Source: Chloroflexota bacterium (lineage in GTDB: Bacteria; Chloroflexota; UBA6077; JADZDV01). From it: DNA of 10,250 nucleotides. Each line of letters starts with the position of its first letter. Position 1 is the first letter of the stretch. The stretch covers positions 1 through 10,250 of the forward strand of contig JADZDV010000056.1 in assembly GCA_020850915.1 (NCBI GenBank), read 5' to 3'. This document shows, piece after piece, positions 1-5,632 of this stretch. The position numbers and the translations under genes were made by a program. The notes under the pieces are model-generated. The model did no database searches. It was not told where the DNA came from and saw nothing but the letters and a program-made list of their open reading frames with translations.

Positions 1-33
1 TCTTGTGGTGATGCTGCGCCCGTGACCACAAGA
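1..33. repeat. 9-bp inverted repeat (hairpin) at left edge
   Basis: TCTTGTGGT at 1-9 is the exact reverse complement of ACCACAAGA at 25-33, leaving a 15-nt loop. The stem may continue to the left of the window, because G34 could pair with a C just outside. No T-tract follows on either strand, so this is an inverted repeat of unknown role (terminator stem, repeat arm or chance) rather than a called terminator. Confidence 0.4.
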
Positions 34-76
34 GTTGTGTGTGCTCGGGTGTCCTCGCCAATAGATCACAGCCTCT

Positions 77-186
77 CAGGATGACAGGAGGAGCGCTCTC
101 ATCCTGAACGAACAACCTGCCGTCCTGAACGAACGATCTGTCATCCTGAACGTTCCCTCCTGTCACGCTTAACGAAGTGAAGGATC
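77..186. repeat. Decayed cluster of short interspersed repeats
   Basis: The core TCATCCTGAACG occurs at about 99-110 and 141-152, with a variant GTCCTGAACG at 122-131. A further variant, GTCACGCTTAACGAAGTGAAGGATC, lies at 162-186 (split here as GTCACGCTTAACG then AAGTGAAGGATC). TGACAGGAGG at 82-91 and CCTCCTGTCA at 156-165 form a perfect 10-bp inverted repeat around the cluster. The pattern resembles degenerate copies of an intergenic unit of the form TCATCCTGA..(G)CGAAGGATC that I associate with Chloroflexota genomes. That association is recalled, not searched. Confidence 0.55.
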
Positions 187-282
187 GCGCCGTTGCAGAC
201 AGCCCTCCCGGACTCAGTCGGCCCCTGCACCCGTTCCCGCGCGTACGAGGCTGGTCCGGCTCCGCCCGCCGGTCTTCTACTG

Positions 283-304
283 CGTGATCCTTCGCTTGCT
301 CACG
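283..304. repeat. Inverted copy of the interspersed repeat at the break of the MetE-like gene
   Basis: GTGATCCTTCGCTTGCTCAC (about 284-303) read on the minus strand is GTGAGCAAGCGAAGGATCAC. It matches the AACGAAGTGAAGGATCGCG form at 171-189 in opposite orientation. It sits exactly where similarity of the minus-strand MetE-like remnant stops, so it probably marks a rearrangement or insertion boundary. Confidence 0.5.
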
Positions 305-734
305 TCCCACCACGCCGGCGGAGCGCTCGATCCGCTCCGCCACCAGCTCCGGGTGCTCGATGAAGTTCGTCGTTGTGTCCAGCACGCCCGGGATCAGCAG
401 CTTGCCGTCCGGCAGCTTCACCCGTCGGAAGAGGCTCCACTCGTGCCCGTGGCGCGGATTGGCCGCTTCGAACGAGACCGCTCCGACGCACGCCTTGAGC
501 GCGATCGGCAGGATCGTCTTCAGCGGCAGATCGCGGTGGTTTGGTCCTTCGTAGTTGCCCCAGCACAGGTGCAGCCGTAGTCGGTCGGACGGGATGCTTG
601 CCAGCGCATGGTTCAGCGCTTCGACGTGCAGCTCGGCGTTTTTCAGGAACGTCTTAGAGGGCGCGCACCAGCTCTGGCGGGCGGGGCAGGCTGTCGGTGT
701 GGGTCGTCAGGATCCGCCCGCTGCTGCGCCGCAT
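299..734 (-). pseudogene. MetE-like (cobalamin-independent methionine synthase family) methyltransferase, broken
   Basis: This is a degraded zinc-dependent methyltransferase of the UROD/MetE-like superfamily, whose intact members (about 370 residues) transfer groups to a thiol through a His-Cys-Glu-Cys zinc site. A good RBS (GAGGAGGT, 741-748) precedes ATG at 732-734. The first 26 codons give the family N-terminus (RILTTHTDSLPRPPELV) and end at a TAA (654-656). Similarity resumes in a different frame from about 649 and covers the C-terminal third: HLCWGNYEGP (HxC zinc ligands, 563-571), SFEAANPRH (zinc Glu, 467-469) and IPGVLDTTTNFIEHPELVAERI. It stops after VVGRE at 299, just before the segment that would carry the last zinc Cys (GTDCGFG in relatives). 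About half the protein is missing internally. It cannot make an active enzyme. The true substrate of the ancestor is unknown; such paralogues are often not real methionine synthases. Confidence 0.8.
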
Positions 735-740
735 GGTGGC

Positions 741-748
741 ACCTCCTC
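741..748 (-). promoter_or_regulatory. RBS of the broken MetE-like gene
   Basis: The minus strand reads GAGGAGGT six nucleotides before ATG (734-732). A near-perfect Shine-Dalgarno sequence at the proper distance confirms the original start of the pseudogene and suggests decay is recent. Confidence 0.6.
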
Positions 749-910
749 TGGCCTGGACGCTCGTGGCGACATCGTACTCTCCCGGTGAGCGATCTGCCGT
801 GCAACCAACCACGGGGCGGGGGCGCGAGGAGCCGGGGAAGGGCTACCATACGTCTGGTCCGCGCCTCCGCGCGCCTCCTCCAGCCATCACCCGTCACCAT
901 CCACTCTTCC

Positions 911-916
911 GAGGAG
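911..916 (+). promoter_or_regulatory. RBS that decides the TTG start of the MFS gene
   Basis: GAGGAG lies six nucleotides before TTG 923-925. The open frame upstream (from 608) runs antisense through the MetE-like remnant and reads as Arg/Ala/Gly-rich nonsense, so this site and TTG are the best start. Confidence 0.55.
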
Positions 917-922
917 TCTGTC

Positions 923-2122
923 TTGCGAGCCTGGTGGGCGCTCGCCGCATGCACGATGGCCATCGTGCTGGCGGCCGGTACGCGGACGTCCTACGCCGCC
1001 TTTCTCCAGTCCATCGAGCAGGATCTCCACGTAGACCGGACCACGCTCTCTGCCGCGAGCGCCCTGATGCTGGTGGTCTACGGCCTCTGTCAACCGCTGG
1101 TGGGCGCGCTGGCCACCCGGTATGAGCCGCGGTTCGTGATGATCGGCGGTGCGCTCCTGTTAGCGGCCGGGGGGTTCGGACTGGCCAGCGCCACCGAGCC
1201 GTGGCAGCTCTTCCTCTACGGCGGACTGGTGCCCGGCTTCTCCTTTGGCGCGGCAACCGGCCTGCCGGCCACGGTGCTCATGGCGCGCTGGTTCGGACGC
1301 CGGCTGGGCCTCGCGACTGGCATTGTCAACAGCGCCGTGCCGGCCGGGCCCGGCATGATCATCCCCCTGGCCACGGCCCTGATCCCGCTGCTGGGGTGGC
1401 GCGAGACGTACGTCGTGCTCGGCCTGGTGCTCGCCCTGCCAACTGTGCCCGCCCTCTGGCTGCTCGCCACGACGCCGCCTTCAGACGCCAGACGGGCCGC
1501 TGTGGCCACGCGCCGCCGCCCGCCAGCCGGTCTGGACATCTGGCTGCTGGGAGCGGGCTACTTCGGCTGCGGCTTTACCGACCAGTTCATCACCCTCCAC
1601 CTGCTGGCCCTCGCGATCGACGCGGGCCTATCGTCGGTCTTCGCGGCCACTACCCTGAGCGTCCTGATGTTCGCCGGCATTGCCGGCAGCATCATCTCCG
1701 GCTCGCTCGCCGACCGCTTCAAGGCCAAACGTATCCTGGCGTCTGGCTACTTCTTGCGGGGGATCTCTCTGCCGCTCCTGCTGCTCATCATCCACGGCGG
1801 CCCGGCCTGGGTCCTGGTGCTCTTCGCGCCGCTCTTTGGCGTCACGTTCGTCGCCAACCAGGCGCCCGGCGCGCGCCTCGTGCGTGACCGCTACGGCGTT
1901 GGCGCCGTCGGCGCTCTGATGGGGCGCGTCGGGCTGGCCCACCAGTTCGGCGGCGCCATCGGCATGCTGCTCGGCGGCCTGAGCGTCTCCGTCCTGGGTA
2001 GCTACCAGCTCGCCGTCGTCGTGGCCACCGGGGTCGTCCTGACCGGCGCGTTGCTCCAGCTCTTCATCGGCGAGCCGCGCGGCAGCGTGCCGGTCGCCCG
2101 GGCGAGGGTCGCCCCGGCCTGA
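923..2122 (+). CDS. Major facilitator superfamily (MFS) transporter
   Basis: This is a secondary transporter of the inner membrane; the substrate cannot be read from the sequence. With TTG at 923 as start it is 399 residues, a normal 12-helix MFS length. Hydrophobic segments run throughout, starting at WWALAACTMAIVLAAG (about 4-19). The loop 2-3 MFS signature is GALATRYEPR (61-70), and its echo in the second half is GSLADRFKAKR (260-270). A basic, Arg-rich central loop (about 183-203) separates two six-helix halves. The overall look (GTRTSYAAF early, ARWFGRRLGLATGI around 121-134) recalls the oxalate/formate-antiporter or monocarboxylate-porter-like branch; that is a weak inference. GAGGAG six bases upstream supports TTG; ATG at 956 is an alternative but would cut into helix 1. 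It is monocistronic or possibly read into the next gene 107 nt downstream. Confidence 0.88.
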   Translation: MRAWWALAACTMAIVLAAGTRTSYAAFLQSIEQDLHVDRTTLSAASALMLVVYGLCQPLVGALATRYEPRFVMIGGALLLAAGGFGLASATEPWQLFLYGGLVPGFSFGAATGLPATVLMARWFGRRLGLATGIVNSAVPAGPGMIIPLATALIPLLGWRETYVVLGLVLALPTVPALWLLATTPPSDARRAAVATRRRPPAGLDIWLLGAGYFGCGFTDQFITLHLLALAIDAGLSSVFAATTLSVLMFAGIAGSIISGSLADRFKAKRILASGYFLRGISLPLLLLIIHGGPAWVLVLFAPLFGVTFVANQAPGARLVRDRYGVGAVGALMGRVGLAHQFGGAIGMLLGGLSVSVLGSYQLAVVVATGVVLTGALLQLFIGEPRGSVPVARARVAPA

Positions 2123-2229
2123 GACGCCGCTGGAGTGTCGCCTCGCCAACAGTCAGGCTGTCCCGGCGGAAACGGTAGCCCTGGACAGATCGGCGTACGC
2201 TTGGCTGTAGATGAAGGATGGTGAGTGAG

Positions 2230-3390
2230 ATGACACAGCCAGAGAGCAACGACCGAACAAACGAGTTCACGCCAGGTCGGTTCGACGAGCAGACTTCCAC
2301 GCTGGCCTCCGAGCCCACCGACACGACGCTGATCTTCGGCGCCCAGCGGCCCGCCGACAACACGGTCAGTTTCGAAGCTCCGACCCAGTTCGTCGCTTCC
2401 ACCCCGCGGGCCGCCGAGCAGGGCACGGTCACGCTCGGCGGGCGGGCCTTCGCCGAGCCCAAGCACGACTCCACTCTGACGTTCTCAGAAGAAGAGACGG
2501 CGTACCTGCGAGCTCAGGGGGAGACAACCGCCTCCCAGCTTCCCCAGGACGACGCCTGGACCACTCCAATCCAGCCCGGGACGGTCGGCAGCTCGAAGCG
2601 CGGCTCGGCCCTGCGTGGGCTGGCCGCGGTGAGCCTGGGCGTTGTGGCCGCGGCGGCCATCGCGGGAGCGGTCTACTTCCGCGGCGGGTTCGACGGCGCG
2701 GCGAGCACCGCCGACAGCCAGACGGACGGGGCGGCGGTCGAGATCGCGGCGCCGGCTGATATCACGGCCGGTGACGAGGCGGTGGCCGTCGCGCCAGCGA
2801 CCGACCAGCCGGTCGCCGACCAGCCCGCGACTGACCAGCCAGCCCAGGTGGCGGTCGAGACCGCCCCGCCGGCGACGACTGACCAGCCGAGCGGACCGGT
2901 CGCCAGCGCCGACACGGTCCCGCCCGCGACTGGCGCGGATACCGCGAGCGGCGCGGATGTCGCCGCGCCGCTGGAGGCCAAGCCGACCGAGCCGACGACC
3001 GCGACGACCGGCGCTCAGGCGACAGCGGCGGCTGACAGCGCCAGCCAGGCCGACCCGAGCGTGGCCGCTACCGCCGCCTCGAAGGCGGATGAGCCGGCGG
3101 CAGCCAGTCAGGCCGCGGTGAGCCAGTCGGCGACGAGCCAGGCGGCAGCGAGCCAGGCGGCAGCGGCCGACAGGGACGCGAGCAAGGGCGACCGCCACGA
3201 CCGTGACGGCGATTCGAAGAGCGCGGCCGAGTCGGCCCAGATCGCCAGCACCGCGGTCGACACCAGCGTCGGCGCCGCGAGCGCGGTGGCCGACACGACG
3301 ACCAACAGCGTGGTCCGCGCCCAGAACGGCGACCGCTCCGCCCCGATCGTCCCGACCCTGCCGAAGCTCCCCGCCTTCGGACGGCGGTAG
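2230..3390 (+). CDS. Hypothetical single-pass membrane protein with Ala/Thr/Gln-rich low-complexity tail
   Basis: I do not recognise this protein. Residue numbers below count from the alternative ATG at 2218 (390 residues). The ATG at 2230 (386 residues) is preferred because GGTGAG lies four bases before it, whereas GAAGG touches the 2218 ATG directly. The N-terminal ~125 residues are acidic and Thr-rich, with repeated short motifs: TTLIF (36-40), NTVSF (48-52), GTVTL (69-73), STLTF (85-89). Basic residues (K127, R128, R133) precede one hydrophobic helix at about 135-153, predicting the N-terminus inside. The ~235-residue outer part is low complexity: TDQP/ADQP repeats (195-224), an Ala/Thr/Asp stretch, SQAA/SQSA repeats (297-315) and a charged DRDASKGDRHDRDGD patch. 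It ends in a Pro-rich LPKLPAFGRR. No catalytic motif is visible. Codon usage and GC3 fit a real gene. It could be a surface or envelope-spanning protein. Confidence 0.75.
   Translation: MTQPESNDRTNEFTPGRFDEQTSTLASEPTDTTLIFGAQRPADNTVSFEAPTQFVASTPRAAEQGTVTLGGRAFAEPKHDSTLTFSEEETAYLRAQGETTASQLPQDDAWTTPIQPGTVGSSKRGSALRGLAAVSLGVVAAAAIAGAVYFRGGFDGAASTADSQTDGAAVEIAAPADITAGDEAVAVAPATDQPVADQPATDQPAQVAVETAPPATTDQPSGPVASADTVPPATGADTASGADVAAPLEAKPTEPTTATTGAQATAAADSASQADPSVAATAASKADEPAAASQAAVSQSATSQAAASQAAAADRDASKGDRHDRDGDSKSAAESAQIASTAVDTSVGAASAVADTTTNSVVRAQNGDRSAPIVPTLPKLPAFGRR
2797..2889 (+). repeat. Coding DQP repeats
   Basis: The unit CGACCAGCC/TGACCAGCC recurs four times in frame (about 2809, 2818, 2830 and 2881) and encodes TDQP, ADQP, TDQP and TDQP in the predicted outer region of the hypothetical membrane protein. 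Copies differ at synonymous sites, so the repeat is not freshly duplicated. Confidence 0.6.
3106..3168 (+). repeat. Coding Ser-Gln-Ala-Ala repeats
   Basis: This tract encodes repeated SQAA/SQSA units. It includes two perfect adjacent 15-bp copies of GAGCCAGGCGGCAGC (3135-3149 and 3150-3164), which points to recent slippage or unequal crossover. It lies in the outer low-complexity region of the hypothetical membrane protein. Confidence 0.65.
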
Positions 3391-3396
3391 CGGCCC

Positions 3397-3443
3397 GTAG
3401 CTGGTGGCTGGTGGCTCGTCATCAGCCACCAGCCACTAACTAC
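3397..3443. terminator. Large hairpin between convergent genes, probable bidirectional terminator
   Basis: Arms 3397-3416 and 3424-3443 are 20 nt each and complementary except at two positions, with a 7-nt loop (3417-3423). The core arm is GTGGCTGGTGGCT pairing with AGCCACCAGCCAC. It lies six bases past the stop of the plus-strand hypothetical gene, and its right arm overlaps the stop codon (3440-3442) of the minus-strand nuclease, so it could serve both. No long T-tract follows either way, so termination may not be classical. It could instead be a copy of a palindromic intergenic repeat. Confidence 0.55.
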
Positions 3444-4114
3444 GTGTCTCTCTCTAGCGGCAGGAGCGCGGGCTCCGTTGCTGTGTGCCCCGTCTCGATG
3501 CGCTCCGGGCAGTCGTCGCTCGTGAGCTCGCAGTAGCGGCATTCCGTCTCGCTCGGCGTTCTCGGCGGCGGCCCCGCCTCGTCCAGCAGGTCGACGAAGT
3601 AGCGGACCGAGTGGCGGAACGCCTCGGTGATCGCGCTGGCTGGAATCGGCACCCGAGTGCCGTCCTTGTAGACCACGCAGCCGGCCAGCTCCTTGTCCCG
3701 GAAGCGCTCTGACCCGTACGGCAGGCAGAGCATGTACAGCATCACCTGGATCGCGTGACTCTCGTGCTGGAGGCCGGTCTTCATGTCGTAGACCGTGTAG
3801 TTGCCGGCCGCGTCCTGGGCCACCAGGTCCGCCTTGCCGGACAGCACCAGCCCGGCCTTCGTGGCCGTCAGCTTGAACGAGTTCTGGTCCTCCTTGAAGA
3901 CCGTCTCGCCCAGCGCCGTGCGCTCGCGCACCAGCTCCGAGACGCCCCGGGTATGCTCCGCCATCCACTGGGCTCGCTGAAAGTCTGACGGAGCTTTGCG
4001 AAACTCCGTGTAGTGCGCCTTGAACCAGGTGGCCCACTCGCAGTGAACCTCCCCCGCCATCAGCCGCGACAGCCACGTGACCCAGACATAGGCGCCGCCA
4101 CGCGCGCGAGTCAA
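3440..4114 (-). CDS. PD-(D/E)XK nuclease family protein, Cas4/AddB-like with four-Cys cluster
   Basis: This is a predicted metal-dependent DNA exonuclease of the RecB/Cas4 type, 224 residues from TTG at 4112-4114. GGGAGG (4121-4126) six bases upstream supports this start, and the frame further upstream belongs to a transposase remnant. Active-site features are visible: SGKADL (92-97; D96 as motif II), VYDMKTG (108-114; D110 and K112 as the (D/E)xK pair) and QVMLY (123-127; the QxxxY motif). One Cys at 25 (GEVHCEWATWFKAHY) and three near the C-terminus, C192-x2-C195-x6-C202, match the split 4Fe-4S cysteine arrangement of Cas4, AddB and Dna2. No cas gene, CRISPR array, helicase or addA partner is in the window, so it looks like a stand-alone housekeeping or repair nuclease, not a CRISPR adaptation factor. 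It is convergent with the membrane-protein gene. The family call is strong; the cellular role is unknown. Confidence 0.82.
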   Translation of the reverse strand: MTRARGGAYVWVTWLSRLMAGEVHCEWATWFKAHYTEFRKAPSDFQRAQWMAEHTRGVSELVRERTALGETVFKEDQNSFKLTATKAGLVLSGKADLVAQDAAGNYTVYDMKTGLQHESHAIQVMLYMLCLPYGSERFRDKELAGCVVYKDGTRVPIPASAITEAFRHSVRYFVDLLDEAGPPPRTPSETECRYCELTSDDCPERIETGHTATEPALLPLERDT

Positions 4115-4120
4115 GCGTTG

Positions 4121-4126
4121 CCTCCC
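4121..4126 (-). promoter_or_regulatory. RBS that decides the TTG start of the nuclease gene
   Basis: The minus strand reads GGGAGG six bases before TTG (4114-4112). The frame is open far upstream, but that part is a transposase remnant plus junction sequence, so this site fixes the likely start. Confidence 0.55.
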
Positions 4127-4189
4127 AGGACGATCCCGGCGTGAACGGTCCGGGCAATGTCCCAGGCGGATAGTACAGGACCGTCGTTG

Positions 4190-4378
4190 CTCGATTCCGA
4201 GCAGTAGCGGGCCGCTGGGGACCAGCACCGTCACCAGCAGTCTGAGCAGCACGCGGCTCACGGCCAGGCTGGACCACCGTGCGTGGTTCAGGATCCGATG
4301 GGAGCGCTCCAAGCGCGGCTCTTGCTCCAGCTCCATCACCCGCGAGGCCGCCGCGACCGTGCGGCGATGATCGGCACT
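4190..4378 (-). pseudogene. Transposase remnant, IS701-like DDE family, N-terminal part
   Basis: The minus strand carries about 60 codons resembling the N-terminal region of IS701/DDE_5-type transposases: RTVAAASRVMELEQEPRLER, then SHRILNHARWSSLAVSRVLL and LVTVLVPSGPLLLGIE. Intact relatives recalled from the family read RTVAAALRVMGL, YHRVLNRAVWSSLALSR and LVGLDDT(I/L)ERRRG at the same places. Here similarity stops at GIEQRR. The catalytic DDT and everything after it are missing, and the sequence then changes to the nuclease leader. No start with RBS and no terminal inverted repeats were found. It is a dead insertion-sequence scar, in the same frame and strand as the nuclease, so automatic gene callers may wrongly fuse the two. 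The family name is from memory of the motif, not a search. Confidence 0.62.
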
Positions 4379-4395
4379 ACTCACCAGATCGCAGT

Positions 4396-4420
4396 AAAGG
4401 ACGGACACGTCTGTCCGTCC
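4396..4420 (-). terminator. Intrinsic terminator of the ABC importer operon
   Basis: On the minus strand GGACGGACA (4420-4412) pairs perfectly with TGTCCGTCC (4407-4399) around a 4-nt loop. TTT (4398-4396) follows, then ACTG. The hairpin lies 27 nt past the ATPase stop codon. The 9-bp GC-rich stem is convincing; the T-tract is short. Confidence 0.65.
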
Positions 4421-4446
4421 CCACCTGGCCGAAACGCGGGCGCCTG

Positions 4447-5607
4447 TCAGTGGGCGGCCGCGATGTCCTCCCCGGGCTCGTCAACCGCGGAACCTACTGA
4501 GTCCGCGACCACCAGGCAGTCGTTCGGCGGGATCTGCAGGTACACCTCGTCGCCGACGTTCACGCGGACGCGGTAGTTCAGCCGCACGCGTGCTTCGCGT
4601 CCGCCGACTGCTACCCGCGCGTCCACGTAGTCGCCAAGGAACTGCGCGTGGACGAGTCGAGCAGGGATCACGTTGCCGCCTTCCGGTCGCGTCGTGGAGA
4701 TCTGGGCGGCCTCCGGTCGGATCGAGACGACGACCCGCGACTGCCCCAGGGCTTTCGAGCTGAATCTGGCGGCCAGCGGCTCGCCGCCTGGCAGGTCGAG
4801 CAGGCGTACGCGGCCGACGTTCGAGCCGTCCGGGGCGCTCACAACTTCGGCCGGGAGGAAGTTGGCCACCCCGATGAAGTCCGCCACAAAGCGGGTGGTC
4901 GGATTGAAGTAGACCGTGTTCGGATCGCCCCGCTGCTCGATCCTACCGTGGTTCATGACGATCATCTCGTCGGAGATAGCCATCGCCTCAGCCTGATCGT
5001 GGGTGACGTAGATCGAGGTGATCCCGATCTCCTTCTGGAGCCGCACCAGCTCGAAGCGCATTCGCTCGCGCAGCTTGGCATCGAGGTTCGATAGCGGCTC
5101 GTCGAACAGCAGCAGACGCGGCTTGCCAGCCAGCGCCCGCGCCAGGGCGACACGCTGCTGCTGGCCGCCGCTGAGCTTCGTGGCATTCCGCTCGGCGAAG
5201 CCGGCCAGGCCCACCAGCTCGAGCGTCTCGTCCACGCGGCGGGTGACCTCCGCGGACGGTACCCCCCGGACCTTCAGGGGAAAGGCGACGTTCGCGAAGA
5301 CGGTCATGTGGGGCCAGATGGCGTAGGACTGGAACACCATCCCCAGTCCGCGCTTGTCCGGCGGCAGCATGATCCCGCGTGGGACCGAGGTGACCGGGTC
5401 GCCCTCGATCGAGATCTCGCCATCATCCGGCTTCTCGAGACCGGCGATGCAGCGGAGGGTGGTCGTCTTGCCGCAGCCGGAGGGCCCCAGGAGGGTCAGG
5501 ATCTTGCCCCGCGGCACTGTGAAGCTAAGCGAATCGACGACGCGCGCCGCGCCAAAACTCTTGCTGAGGTTCCGTACCTCGACGGCGATTACACCCGCGG
5601 TTGCCAA
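4447..5607 (-). CDS. fbpC: ABC importer ATPase, Fe3+/spermidine/putrescine type (FbpC/PotA-like)
   Basis: This is the nucleotide-binding subunit that powers the importer encoded just upstream, 386 residues from TTG at 5605-5607. GAGGAG (5613-5618) five bases upstream decides that start; the frame open to 5682 overlaps the permease stop and has no family likeness. Visible motifs are Walker A GPSGCGKTT (41-49), Q-loop VFQSY (Q93), ABC signature LSGGQQQR (145-152), Walker B LLLFDEP (165-171, catalytic E170), D-loop SNLDAK (173-178) and H-loop THD (H203). A C-terminal TOBE-like region (about 245-365, including SIRPEA and the VRLNYRV/VGDEVYLQIP strands) is typical of the CUT1/FbpC/PotA branch, where it can bind ligand or regulators. 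All key residues are intact. It starts 25 nt after the permease stop and ends the operon before the terminator. The gene symbol reflects the closest family; ligand identity is uncertain. Confidence 0.93.
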   Translation of the reverse strand: MATAGVIAVEVRNLSKSFGAARVVDSLSFTVPRGKILTLLGPSGCGKTTTLRCIAGLEKPDDGEISIEGDPVTSVPRGIMLPPDKRGLGMVFQSYAIWPHMTVFANVAFPLKVRGVPSAEVTRRVDETLELVGLAGFAERNATKLSGGQQQRVALARALAGKPRLLLFDEPLSNLDAKLRERMRFELVRLQKEIGITSIYVTHDQAEAMAISDEMIVMNHGRIEQRGDPNTVYFNPTTRFVADFIGVANFLPAEVVSAPDGSNVGRVRLLDLPGGEPLAARFSSKALGQSRVVVSIRPEAAQISTTRPEGGNVIPARLVHAQFLGDYVDARVAVGGREARVRLNYRVRVNVGDEVYLQIPPNDCLVVADSVGSAVDEPGEDIAAAH

Positions 5608-5612
5608 GCGTT

Positions 5613-5618
5613 CTCCTC
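5613..5618 (-). promoter_or_regulatory. RBS that decides the TTG start of the ATPase gene
   Basis: The minus strand reads GAGGAG five bases before TTG (5607-5605). It lies in the 25-nt gap after the permease stop, as expected for translation within an operon. Confidence 0.55.
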
Positions 5619-5632
5619 GAGCACCAGATCCG

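Larger units (their letters stand above)
1..298. other. Gene-free stretch left of the broken MetE-like gene
   Basis: No reading frame here resembles a protein I recognise. The minus frame of the MetE-like remnant stays open to the window edge, but past about 299 it only translates the short repeats and has no family similarity. The stretch holds the edge hairpin, the repeat cluster at 77-186 and the related repeat at 283-304. I see nothing in 187-282. Confidence 0.6.

Noticed and set aside
77..186. Possible CRISPR array in the repeat cluster
   Set aside because: Units are short (about 12 bp), degenerate, unevenly spaced and have an inverted partner; no cas adaptation or effector genes are present. 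The Cas4-like nuclease at 3440 is not enough.
608..922. In-frame upstream extension of the MFS gene (504-residue form)
   Set aside because: It runs antisense through the MetE-like remnant and its RBS; the translation is Arg/Gly/Ala-rich with no membrane or MFS features. TTG 923 has an RBS and a normal length follows.
2123..2217. Possible ECF-type promoter (GGAAAC...CGGCGTA) or weak terminator hairpin (ACAG..CTGT) before the hypothetical gene
   Set aside because: The matches are short and common by chance in GC-rich DNA; there is no T-tract and no convincing -10 box.
2485..3429. 314-residue minus-strand open frame opposite the hypothetical membrane protein
   Set aside because: Arg-rich repetitive translation caused by antisense reading of GC-rich Ala/Thr codons. 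The plus strand has a start, a helix and natural codon bias.
4170..4176. TACTAT as a -10 box for the nuclease
   Set aside because: The hexamer is plausible, but the sequence 17 bp upstream (GGAATC) does not resemble a -35 box, so it was not called.
3108..4277. 389-residue minus-strand open frame over the nuclease and the membrane-protein end
   Set aside because: It is a shifted-frame shadow of the nuclease; only the other frame carries the D, DxK, QxxxY and Cys motifs.
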